NCBI GenBank assembly: GCA_002812745.2
Contig: NCSJ02000539.1
Location: 1-19,683, forward strand
From: Scytalidium lignicola
Taxonomy: Eukaryota; Ascomycota; Leotiomycetes
Length of the DNA: 19,683 bases
Direction: 5' to 3'
This document shows, piece after piece, positions 9,612-18,889 of the stretch. The position numbers were made by a program, and so were the translations under genes. Below the pieces are notes generated by a model. That model was given only the letters and a program-made list of their open reading frames with translations, searched no databases and was not told the origin of the DNA. The number at the start of each line of letters is the position of its first letter. The stretch's first letter is position 1.

Positions 9612-10554
9612 ATTGACATCGGATAACTGACGTTCCTTTGGTACTAGGCTCTTGTGTTTTACCTTTATCTGTGAGGTTCTGTTATTGGTTTATTTTATTT
9701 TTCACACTTGGTTCCCATATGAAATGAAGGCAACACGTTTCGTGCAGTAGCTTTTTAAAGAGGTAACGTTGTGGGAGTAACTTGAAGCTTCCGGCAGTTA
9801 GGGGTATGTGTGTAGCGGCATTCTGACAAATCTAGATATTAGTCCGGAGTTTAGGGAATAAATATATTAGCGCACGAGATCACGAGAAGCGTTGATGTAT
9901 TGTTAAGCCTCTTAGTAAGACGGATGTTTCAAATTTATTATCATGCGTAATTAAACAGATAAATTCACTAGCATTCTCAGAACATTAATTTTGTTGAAAG
10001 AATACAATATGCACAGGCACAGTATATGTAGTACTGGGTGTATATATATAGGGCCTCATCCCACTTCTGTAGAGAATCAAGTCGCCAACTCCATTTATAC
10101 GTTGCAACAGATTTGATCAACTTTGGCGTGGCCGTACAATCCAACCATAGAAAATATTAAGTTTTTATATTTAGCTGTTCAGCATATATGTAAGGTTTAG
10201 AAACAGAGTATATAAGGTGTAAAATTGAGGGGGTTCCCTGTATTATTCCGGCACTAAAATAACATTGAATTGATTGGGCTGAAACCTGGGAGTAACCCTA
10301 CCTCCAGATTGTTATAGAGTACAGGATAGGATAGGATAGGACATGATAGGCTATAGTTTTGCCTCATGGAGCAAAAGGGGCTGTCAGTCTGGGGAACCTT
10401 ACCCTCTCTTACCTTACACTAACAACTGACTGCCCTTGCAGCTACATTACTCTTATCAATCGCTTAGATCTTGTCTAGCTTGATATTGTCCCATGGGGCT
10501 AAAATTTAAAGGCCGTGGCTAAATCCACACACAACACCGATACCGGAGATGGCC
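9612..10554. other. Intergenic tract, 3' side of metacaspase
   Basis: No gene is supported. The first part is presumably the metacaspase 3' UTR and terminator. It then becomes A+T-rich, with simple TA runs (for example near 10040). A small GGATA microsatellite lies at 10323-10341. No tRNA-like fold or protein motif was found. Confidence 0.5.
10323..10341. repeat. GGATA microsatellite
   Basis: About 3.6 tandem copies of the pentamer GGATA, followed by degenerate units (ACATGATAGG). A simple-sequence tract with no evident function. Confidence 0.8.
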
Positions 10555-11846
10555 TTACGAACCCACCGTCATAAGTCTATGTACGCGAAAACCCGCCAAA
10601 TTTTTGCCTCTTGTAAAATCAAAAATTTAGTGATAAAATATCAAAATGATAATTCAATTTTCGTATTAAGATTAAGAAATGCTTCGAATTAATAATTTAA
10701 ACTACTTTACGAGCCTAGTCAGATGGGTCCGTGTTTTTAGTGATTAACCAAATCGTATAATTCCTAATATTACAATACAAAATGAAGATTCCTACTACTC
10801 CTCCACTTGATTTTGACCATGAAAAGGGCTATGAGATTCCTACAAAGCATAAAGAGGTGATTCGCCAGCTTTATAGCTTTGCAAAGATATCAATTGAGCG
10901 TTTAATGAAGCGTTATAAACTTGGGTGTACAACAATCGTCAAAATTCTCAATTACGATAAGCCAGAACGTGCATGACCAAATAGAGGCCCTTCTGACCAC
11001 CTTACCAATGACAAGGTAAATAAGGTTATTGAGCATGTATCAACAGGATAGGATTAAAGAGTTTTAAATTGGACAGAGTTATAAGATGAATTAAATTTTA
11101 ATTGCACTTTAGAGATGTTAACAACATGTATGAAACAAAGAGGATATTATCAATGTACTGCTTGTCAGAAGCCTTATTTTACAATTCAGCAAGTTTTAAG
11201 ACGAATGTTATAGGTTATAACTTATATTTTCTAGCATTTGGAATGGTTAAAGGTCTTTTGGTCAAATGAAGTTACATTTCAAGTAGAAGGCAGGACAATA
11301 AAGAGAAAAGTTACTCAGAAAAAAAGGAGAACATTATTATTTAGATTATATACAACATTAGTTTTACTAAGGGTATATAACATTTGTTAATGTATAAGGA
11401 GTAATTAAATATAAATATAAGAGTCTTTTGATCTTTATAAATAGAATAGGCAAAACAAGTGTATTAAAACAAGTTGATTATCTTTCTCAAATCCTTAAGC
11501 TACATATTCGTCCAATTCTGGAAGTTTTTGTTGTAATAACATATATACTTTACCTATCTGCTAAGCCTTTATTTATGGAAGATGGAAATCTTGTACATGG
11601 TTATAAATCTGAAAATAATTGCTGTCAAAGGTTTTGTACAAAGTATAATATTATATTAATGCCTTACCCTTTTACATCTCCTGATATGAACCTTATTGAG
11701 AAGTGTTAGAGGAGAATAAAACAGGCATTGCACAGACGCTGAAAACAGCTAATAACTGTAGCCGAAATGGAACAAATGGTCATAGAAGAATGGGAGTGCA
11801 TACCTTAGGAATGGATTAATCAATTAGTATTAGAGCAAGAACATTA

Positions 11847-12861
11847 TGAACCCCCCACCAGAAGTCTGTGTACACCCACACCTTTAATAATTACACCACT
11901 ACCATGGAGTTGTCAACACCACCAAATCCAATGCTAGAACATGAATTAGGATATGAGATACTTACTAAACACAAAGAGGCTATTCAACAACTACACTGGC
12001 TTGTGCATTGGGGCCTTTCTCAGCTTGCAAAGGTGTACAGAACTGGTCGATCAACAATTAATCGAATTCTCAAGTATGGTGTACCCAAGAGGGCATAACC
12101 TACGTGCACAGGTGCACATCGATTTCTTACTCAACAACAAGTCTATAATATTATTGATTATATTACCTTTTCATATGAGCATAGATGTCTTGATTACCTT
12201 CAACTTAAAATAGAATTAAAACTTAATGTTTTTGTTTTAACACTTGAAAGACGTCTCAAGGAGCAGCATCAATTCCACAGAGGCTATACTATACTAGTCA
12301 GCTGTTGGAGGGCTATTGGGTACAATTATAAGTTATAATTGATTATTCTACAAGGGCATGGCAAAGGGGGAGCCTTATTATAGACAGACTACCTTGCACA
12401 AGTCTTAGAGCCAGCAATTGAAGGCATATTACAGGATTTTGGGCTGGTGACAGCAGAGCTTGGATATCAGCTAACATTTATGGAAAATGGCAATCCTGCA
12501 CATGGCCACAAGTCTGTGATTAATCCATGTGCTCTGTATAGGGCAGAGCATAGGATTTAGCTCTTAAATCATCCTTTTACAAGTCCTGATCTTAATCCAG
12601 TTGAGAAGTGTTGGAGGGCTATAAAACAATCGTTACACCGTCGCAAAATCCAGCCTACAAGCGAGGTAGAAATGGCCAATGCAATGATAGAGGAATGGGA
12701 TAAACTTGATCAGGAATGGATTAATGGATTAATTGCAAACCAAAGGCACTGGATATTTGAAGTAGTAGCACGTAGAGGCTGGAGTACAGCTAATTAATTA
12801 ATTGTGGTGGTTTGCAACTATAAATTAAGAGGGTGTACACAGACTTCTGGTGGGGGGTTCG
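11847..12861 (+). mobile_element. Element C: Tc1/mariner-like transposon (innermost), 1015 bp
   Basis: The 31-bp terminal inverted repeats at 11847-11877 and 12831-12861 match at 30 of 31 positions. The single difference is C to T at the first base of the left end. The repeats start (C/T)GAACCCCCCACCAGAAGTC. TTA flanks are at 11844-11846 and 12862-12864. It is inserted near the 3' end of element B's transposase. It encodes a related but clearly different transposase with an internal deletion. Excising C and one TTA rejoins B so that its codons line up with C's own C-terminal codons, which proves C is the latest insertion. Confidence 0.95.
11904..12797 (+). pseudogene. Element C transposase, Tc1/mariner (DDE_3-type), dead with internal deletion
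   Basis: A single frame runs from ATG 11904 to TAA 12795-12797 (298 codons with stop) without frameshift. It contains four premature stops: TAA 12096-12098, a TAA after NYKL, a TAG after KGGALL, and a TAG after EHRI. The N-terminal helix-turn-helix region (LHWLVHWGLSQLAKVYRTGR) parallels element B. GHGKGG...TDYLAQVLEP, FMENGNPAHGHK and HPFTSPDLNPVEKCW are DDE_3 motifs. The second catalytic Asp is Asn (12486-12488). Compared with B, about 80 codons between RRLKEQ and HQFHRGYT are missing, and with them the segment carrying the first catalytic Asp. Some stops fit CAG to TAG changes. It is inactive. Confidence 0.92.
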
Positions 12862-13114
12862 TTAGGTTCATGTACTAATGGACCGCCATGGGTGGTCAAC
12901 TCCTAATTAAATGCTAAGAGCGTACATAATAATCATGATTTTACATGGCTTATAGCCTAAAAACACGGACCCATCTGACTAGGCTCGTTAAATAGTTCTA
13001 TGCTAATTTTTATTACGTTTAGAAATAACTCTACAGAAGGCATCTTGCAAAATAATGGGTATTTTGGGCAAAATTTAGGCGAGTGTACACAGACTTATGT
13101 CGATGGGTTCGTTA

Positions 13115-14164
13115 GGTATAACACCACTGTAAACTCTACAATTACAGTGACTTTTAGGCTATCAGTACCCTCTCAACCTCTGAATCTAGCCGCTTTCGGA
13201 TAACTTATCCACGATCATCGGCAAACGTTAAACTGGGCTTGAAAACTCAGTAAGCAGTCAAGGTCCGGCGAGAAAAATAAGTGAAGTTTTAACATGAATT
13301 TGAAAATGTAAAATATATTTTAATTTAAAATTATCTGAAGAATAAATTCTAATAGTAATCTGAACACACTCGCAAAGTAAACGCAGAGGAATTAGCTTAA
13401 TGTTGCAATCTAGGCCTTGACCTCGGGTCCTCCAGACGAATATAAACTAAACCGTAAGTTTGAATACAGGAAAAGACTGTAGAATATTATTTGATAATTA
13501 TATACTCGGTAATAAGTAAGTTAAATATATTATGTGAATTAAACACGAAGTTCTTATTTAAAGTAATTATATTACTTATACAGACTAAAAGAAAATCATA
13601 AACCTTCGAGACTCTAAGATCCTCGAGGTCCTTCCTGGACTCTACGGACCCTCAGATCCACGGGGTCAATTACGTGACCTTGGTCCTAGGAGCCTCTAGC
13701 TGCCGGGAACCTTCACATCCTCAGACACTTGTCCTGGGACCAAAGTTCTCCTGGGACTGTAGTCCCAGACTGCCTGCTCTCTTAAGATTTTTCGTGTCCT
13801 AGGATTCCAGTTTTAGCTGTTACAACACCTCGGATAATTGTTAGACCGAACTGTAACAGATTTATGAGGATTCAGTGTAATGAATATTTAATCTAACCAG
13901 TCAACTTTTGTATACAGCTACTATGAGTCCTTTGAATGTTCATCCAGGGGAGTATTAAGATATACCGTGAGATAATTCGAGGATAATTGTTATGATGGAA
14001 ACATTGTGGTAAAACTAGTAAGCATAATGGTTGGCTTAAGGCTTTTGAAGTAAATTCAGCTGAGAGGTTTTAATATGACGTTTATATTAAGAAAAAATGA
14101 CAATTTTCAGAGTGCATTGAGAGCGATTGTTCAGAACAAAGGAAATATTTTTCATCTTATCAGC
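13115..14164. other. Intergenic tract with GC-rich palindromic island
   Basis: No gene is supported. The left part is A+T-rich with many stops. A GC-rich, low-complexity island at about 13605-13800 is full of CCT/AGG words and contains the palindrome CTGGGACTGTAGTCCCAG (13751-13768). At 13818-13858, TGTTACA and TGTAACA form the ends of a 41-bp imperfect inverted repeat with inner TCGG and CCGA. The last 300 nt are the 3' side of the zinc-finger gene. Confidence 0.45.
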
Positions 14165-16430
14165 TCAGACCAAACTCGCTGAAGCTATCCTACTAGCGCT
14201 GACCAGGCTAGACAAACAGGAAAGTAACTCAGAAGGATCCCCCGAGATGTCATTCCTGCACATTCTATAATAATCATAAGAATATCGCATGGAAGGAATG
14301 GAATCTTCTGCAAGAGGGATTATAGCCGCGAACGGCCAGGGCACCGATGTCATATCTTCAAGATATATTTCTTCCATATAATTTAATATTCTATAGTCGA
14401 CTTCATTCATGACTGGTAACACCCCCTTTATTCGCTCTAATGTTTCTTGGATGGAGGAAGATGATTTGGAAGCTGGGTACCGGTTAACGTTGGCAAAAAT
14501 GTAAGAGCTGGCTAGGAGAGGTGTACCCTTATATCTCTTCCTTTTCCCAAGTATAGTAGGCTCTAGACACAATTCATGATTTAATCCGTTTTGTTTCACT
14601 AAAATACTTAGATTAGGTATGCCAGTTTGGGCCTTAGCAGAGCGCTGCATAGCTTTAATAGCAAGAGTTGTGATTGGTTCATCTCGAGGGCCTTCTGACA
14701 AGAAACGCTCCAGAGCAGGAGATATAGAGAACGCCGATTCAAAAGCCGCACTGATTTCCTGGACGTCTCCTTCATCCACGGTGAATGTCCCTGTTAAAGA
14801 AGGCACCGTTGCGGTGTGGGGTCGCTGAAGTTCCTTGAGTGGTTTTAATCCATAAGTAGAGCGACCGTTGAGGCTGTTGTCTGAACTCAAGTTCAAACGA
14901 TATTCTTCCATCTCAATATCGCTGTCTTTCCCGTGGTCATATCTTTTGATGTAGCTTTGAACTTTGAGGTTGGAAATAGCTATCGTACCCTCGGTTTGAG
15001 GGGTTAATCCTTCATTATGGTTGGAGAAATGGCTAATATCGTCACTCCTACCACTCTTGCCGTCGTGGATATTATGGGAGGTCTTTGGCTCCAAATCCTT
15101 AGCTTTGGTTTTCTGGGCGAAGGGGAGAGTCCACTCTGAGATCAGTTTTCCCTCTTTGAAATGCTTCGCTACGTGGTCTCCTCTTTTGTTCCAGGAATTA
15201 AATTCCTCCCCGCAGAACCCACACTGTTTAGGCCATTTCGTTTCAAAACAGTAAAACCATTTATTTACATCATGCAACATATTATCTCCATTCTGGATGT
15301 CATGCTTCTTCCTAAGATGTTCCACCAATTGATCTCTCTGCTGGAACCTGTTTACTGCAATAAGTGCATCATCACAGTTGAGAATATGCTCCTTGACAGC
15401 ATCATCGTTGGGAAAGGCAACAAAACAGAACCCACATGTTGGTCTCTTGAGGGGATCTGTTATCACAGCGTTGCATTCCATACATATATATTTATCGTCC
15501 CAATGAATGTCCCGCTCGTGTCGTTTCCAATGATCTTTCCTCTTAAACGAAGTTGAGCAAATTCTGTATGTGCACGAATAGATTTTGTCATGAGGCGAGT
15601 GTGTGAGGTCCTGTACGGCCTTGGTTAGACCCGGCAGAATTTGGGAAACTTGAGGCCGTGCCATAGAAGGAATATGACAGGTATTCCCCAATTGCGACTG
15701 GATATCCATCTGGGTTGAGTGATTTACGCGATCAATGGCCAGAGTTATATTTCCAATGTTCTCTTCTGGCTGTTTTGAGAGATCCCATGATTTTTGATGC
15801 ACATTATCGACTTGTCGTTCAAGAAGTTGTATGTCACGACTAAATGGTGAATTTTGAAACTGGTCCTTTTCTCGGCTTTCTCCCTGTTCATTACAAGGTG
15901 TTCGGTCTGTTGGTAACATTACATTTCTAATCGGTGGTTCTCTTCTCATGGATACTCGATTTGGCTGGGGTTCATAGTGATCTAGCTTCTCATTATTTAG
16001 AAAAGATCGCTCAGAATTCGTTGAGGAAATAATGAGATAATCGATATCCGAACCCAATTCCCCATTGGAAGACGGGAATGGGAATACCGCTTCCAAGGAT
16101 CTGTCAATGCATTCAGGTTTTGAACACAGACATCTGTGTTCAAGTGACTCTTGATGGGCGTATAAGCTGGGTCCATATTCTAAAAGACTGATTAGACAAT
16201 CCTCCGGCGGAGTAATTGGTGAAATCCAACGAGGCTGATTTAGACTTACTTCCTCCTGGGAGGTTAACTTCGCCTAGTTCGGGATAATGGTCAGCTCCGT
16301 TACCAGGGACCTTGTTATTAATGTAATCTACCTCTCTAGATGCGTAGGCGTCATCGAAATACGATGTAGGTGCAGTCTCGGACAGGATCGTGATGCCACG
16401 ATGAGGGCTAGTAGTTTCGGAGAGATCCAT
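14165..16430 (-). CDS. Fungal C2H2 zinc-finger protein, probable transcription factor (two exons, 731 aa)
   Basis: Exon 1 is 16430-16250 (start MDLSETTSPH) and exon 2 is 16179-14165 (stop TGA). The 70-nt intron has donor GTAAGT, a CTAAT branch and acceptor TTTTAG. The junction reads GGKYGPSLYAHQESLEHRCLC. A short Cys-rich patch CLCSKPEC lies just after the junction. Finger 1 is C263-x4-C268-x12-H281-x4-H286 (YSCTYRICSTSFKRKDHW). Next come CGFC (C309, C312) with H325 and C329, then F..RDQLVEHLRKKH (H348, H353). Last is CGFC (C380, C383) in CGFCGEEFNSWNKRGDHVAKHF with H396 and H400. This order of one classic finger followed by CGFC fingers is common in fungal nuclear regulators. A basic patch, GKRKRYK, in the C-terminal half could be a nuclear signal. 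The long N-terminal region and the C-terminal half look disordered or unknown. Targets cannot be inferred. The frame is intact. Confidence 0.88.
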
Positions 16431-17088
16431 CTTTCTTAAGAATATAAAGCCTCAAAAATTTCTTCTTGATTTGCACTATTTCAAAACAAACTAATATTTA
16501 TGTAAGTCAAAGGGGAAGACTTAACGCTGAGGTGGCTGGAACATTAGGGGGTCGAGGTACTGTGGTGAGGGTCGTTGAAATTCTTGCAGTTAATTGGACA
16601 ATTTTCCTGCCCTTAACCAGCATATGTATCTTCAATGCCCTCATTATGTNCCCCCCCAATCGTGGCTGCCCCGAATTATTTCCAATGTAACGCGCCGACT
16701 TATGAAGATCCATAAAAACCATAAATCACATATAAATAATTTGAGTAACTGGAAGTTTCTTTTTTCTGATCTGATTGTATTAGCAATGAACTTAATAAGA
16801 AATAAAGTATTATTTTTTTAAANTTTTTTTTAGTTGAAAATTTTTGTTATTATGAGTTTGTGTGATTTATCCTGTGCAAACTGCTGTAAATCGAAAAATC
16901 ATATCTGAGTGAGTGATCTCGGGTTAAAGTTTGACGAAGTTTGCTTGATTTTTTTCAGTATGACAACTTCGTATTTCAGGCACTTCAGGCACTACGGCCG
17001 AGTACAGACTTCAGGGCACTTATAGTAGAGTGCTGTTACGGCTTGGCTTAACATTGTTCGGGTACACGAATTAAGTAACGTAATTCTT
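16431..17088. other. Promoter side of zinc-finger gene and A+T-rich spacer
   Basis: Non-coding. The sequence just right of the ATG (16430) is the expected promoter of the zinc-finger gene. Ambiguous bases lie at 16650 and 16823, both next to homopolymer runs. The part at about 16975-17060 is less A+T-rich and has a short direct repeat (CACTTCAGGCACT words), but I cannot assign it. Confidence 0.4.
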
Positions 17089-17120
17089 GGTGTTACCGAC
17101 CACACGGTGTTACCGACCAC
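17089..17120 (+). repeat. Two tandem copies of a 17-bp transposon-end-like repeat
   Basis: GGTGTTACCGACCACAC at 17089-17105 is followed by GGTGTTACCGACCAC at 17106-17120. It lies about 75 nt before the pogo-like reading frame, where a left terminal repeat would be expected. No inverted partner is recognisable to the right, so the element's far end is lost or too mutated. Confidence 0.6.
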
Positions 17121-17193
17121 TTCCCCTCCAAATCATCAACTTTACCATTACTTCTACTTTCAAGTAATTATTTCTCAACCAAAATACATTCTA

Positions 17194-17880
17194 ATGCTTA
17201 AAAAGCCACATGCACAACAAGAAGGAAGAGTTCTTCTTGTTATAAACGCGTTAAAAAAAGGCCAAATCAAATCTGTTCAAGTTGTAGTATGTAATTTTGA
17301 TGTACCTTGTAGGATATTAAATGCATGCTTCTATAGTCAAGTTCAAATGGATATTACTTATAACAAATGCTTTAGGATGACTTAACTTAAGAAGAAATCA
17401 TTAGTTTAATGGATTATCTTCATAGGGAAACGAGGAATGCCTTTTAAGCTGTTAAGAGTATAATCAATAACTAATACATTGATTTCTGGACGAGGTAAAC
17501 TTACTTTTACTTTATTTGTAAGCAAAAATTAGGTTTATGAATTTTTAAAGTATTATTCTGAACTTATTACTAAATATGTTTGTTGATATAATTATAAACA
17601 AGCTTTATATAAAGATTCAAAGTTTATTCAAGAGTAATTTAACCTATTCTTAAAGGTTAAGGACATTTACAACTTCGACGAAATTGACTTTGTTATAAGA
17701 ATTATTACTATTATTAAAGTAATTATATTTTTTAATTGTTTTGGTAAACCTTTACTTTTACAACTTAAGAATTATAAATAAGTTATTGTTATTAAATTAA
17801 TCAATGTTTGTAAATAGGCTTTACCACTTATGATCATCTTTAAAAGAAAGAATTATTAATTAACTTGGTATTATGAATTA
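17194..17880 (+). pseudogene. Fot1/pogo-like transposase relic, RIP-damaged
   Basis: A single frame from ATG 17194 can be followed for over 220 codons with no frameshift but about nine stops. Residues 1-64 contain a Psq-type helix-turn-helix (EGRVLLVINALKKGQIKS...VQVVVCNFDVP). A CENP-B-like DNA-binding stretch follows (LKKKSLV*WI..GKRGMPF). The DDE domain begins with DIYNFDEIDF (17662-17691), where the first catalytic Asp survives. It continues through GKPLLLQLKNYK and ALPLMIIFKRKN. The stops fall at positions where the pogo family has Trp or Arg (for example KN*V and GE*F-type contexts). That fits C-to-T change on either strand. The rest of the DDE domain cannot be followed with confidence. 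The enzyme is dead. Confidence 0.85.
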
Positions 17881-18889
17881 CTTAAAGGTTAAAGACTTAA
17901 AATAAATGATAATAGATAGATTAATAATTGAATTAGCCTTTGTTACAAAACTATACTATCCAGATCATTAGATAGCTAAGGATAAGGTAGATATTCAAGA
18001 AGAGTGGATATAAAGTATATTTCAACAAGTAACTAAATCAAGGTAAGGTGTAGTAATGTATTTAAGTTGAACATGAGGAGTTTATTCTTATGTTCTTATA
18101 ATATACTTATATAGATAATGAAATACAGTTGGATTACAAGATTATAAGATATTTTGATCTATCTTGGATTATAAGATTTGATAATCCAATAATCTCTTAT
18201 TATGTGATTTTAGTTATATGACTTTTAATTATCAAGTTCTCTTTGCATATCCTTGTGTATTAAGCTTTAAGCTTGTACTAATCAGCTAGTTTAGTTATGT
18301 TTGTAACATTATTCCCTTTTTATACTAATGTTATCTTAACATTTAATTATTGTCATAAACATTCTTATTGTTTGGTAATTCTTTTTTCTCTTTTATTATG
18401 CTATCCAAATAATCTTATTTTAATGACATGGATTTACAAGAGAAAATAAGATTAAGAAAGTATTAAGAAAGACTAAATCTTTTAAAGTATATTAATAACA
18501 TTAGTTTTGAAGTAATACTTTGTTCTTATTATAAGTAAAAGAGTTTATCTTATAAAATAATCCTTAACTTCTTATACTATAATGAATGTACTTGTAAAGG
18601 TTATAAATATAATAATAAGTTCTTATATATTCCTTTATTCAAATCTTATAAGCATAAGTAAACCTGGCTAGTTTTAAAAGAAGAGAAAGCTTTTTAACTT
18701 TTAATGAAAACTGTTTTTTAACTTATATACTCGAAGAAGTAATAATTGTTTCTTTATAAAAGGGCAGAGGAAATAGTTTGTTGTCATTTGAATACTTTGG
18801 ACAAGCTAAATATCTTAAAAGAGAAAAAGAGGTAAAAGAAGTTGTTTNAAAAAGTTGTATTCTGTTTTAGTAAGTAAAGCTTCTTCTTC
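17881..18889. other. Very A+T-rich relic DNA, possible LTR remnants
   Basis: No gene is supported. TTGGATTACAAGAT (18129) and TTGGATTATAAGAT (18164) are direct repeats. The second forms a hairpin with ATAATCCAA (18181-18189). The stretch at about 18129-18312 ends GTAACA and has the look of a degenerate LTR, but no target duplication or partner LTR is visible. It could be the 3' LTR area of the Gypsy relic to the right or a separate element. An ambiguous base is at 18848. Confidence 0.35.

Larger units (their letters stand above)
10782..12910 (+). pseudogene. Element B transposase, Tc1/mariner (DDE_3-type), dead and split
   Basis: The transposase starts at ATG 10782 (MKIPTTPPLDFDHEKGYEIP) with a helix-turn-helix region (about residues 20-64). 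It then meets TGA at 10974-10976 (ERA*PNRGP). The frame continues through more stops to FWSNEVTF (near 11255-11276), where the expected first catalytic Asp is Asn (11265-11267). A frameshift at an A-run near 11319-11325 is needed to reach IGKTSVLKQVDYLSQIL, then FMEDGNLVHG (second Asp, 11581-11583) and SPDMNLIEKC (catalytic Glu). Element C then splits it. The last codons resume at 12865 (HGWSTPN, stop 12908-12910). Many stops sit where element C has Trp, consistent with RIP. It cannot make active enzyme. Confidence 0.9.
10710..12987 (+). mobile_element. Element B: Tc1/mariner-like transposon (middle of three)
   Basis: It has perfect 31-bp terminal inverted repeats at 10710-10740 and 12957-12987, beginning CGAGCCTAGTCAGATGGGTC. 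TTA flanks are at 10707-10709 and 12988-12990. It is inserted into element A and interrupted by element C. Without C and one TTA it is 1260 bp, normal for Tc1-like elements. It carries a degraded transposase on the plus strand. The TIRs have stayed identical although the coding part is ruined, so it may once have been mobilised in trans or be recent compared with RIP. Confidence 0.92.
10558..13111. mobile_element. Element A: short non-autonomous TIR element (outermost of three)
   Basis: Left end CGAACCCACCGTCATAAGTC (from 10558) pairs with the inverted right end, which reads CGAACCCATCGACATAAGTC inward from 13111. The first 28 positions match at 24. TTA flanks it on both sides (10555-10557 and 13112-13114). 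Element B sits inside it. Removing B and one TTA leaves about 273 bp: a left arm 10558-10706 and a right arm 12991-13111. These arms have no coding capacity, so A was a MITE-like element needing transposase from elsewhere. Its termini share 21 of 29 positions with element C, which suggests a C-type transposase moved it. It must be the oldest insertion of the three. Confidence 0.78.

Noticed and set aside
13000..13203. Plus-strand open frame of 67 codons
   Set aside because: It crosses the right end of element A and has no domain.
16466..16821. Short open frames upstream of the zinc-finger gene on both strands
   Set aside because: They overlap one another, include an ambiguous base and show no motif.
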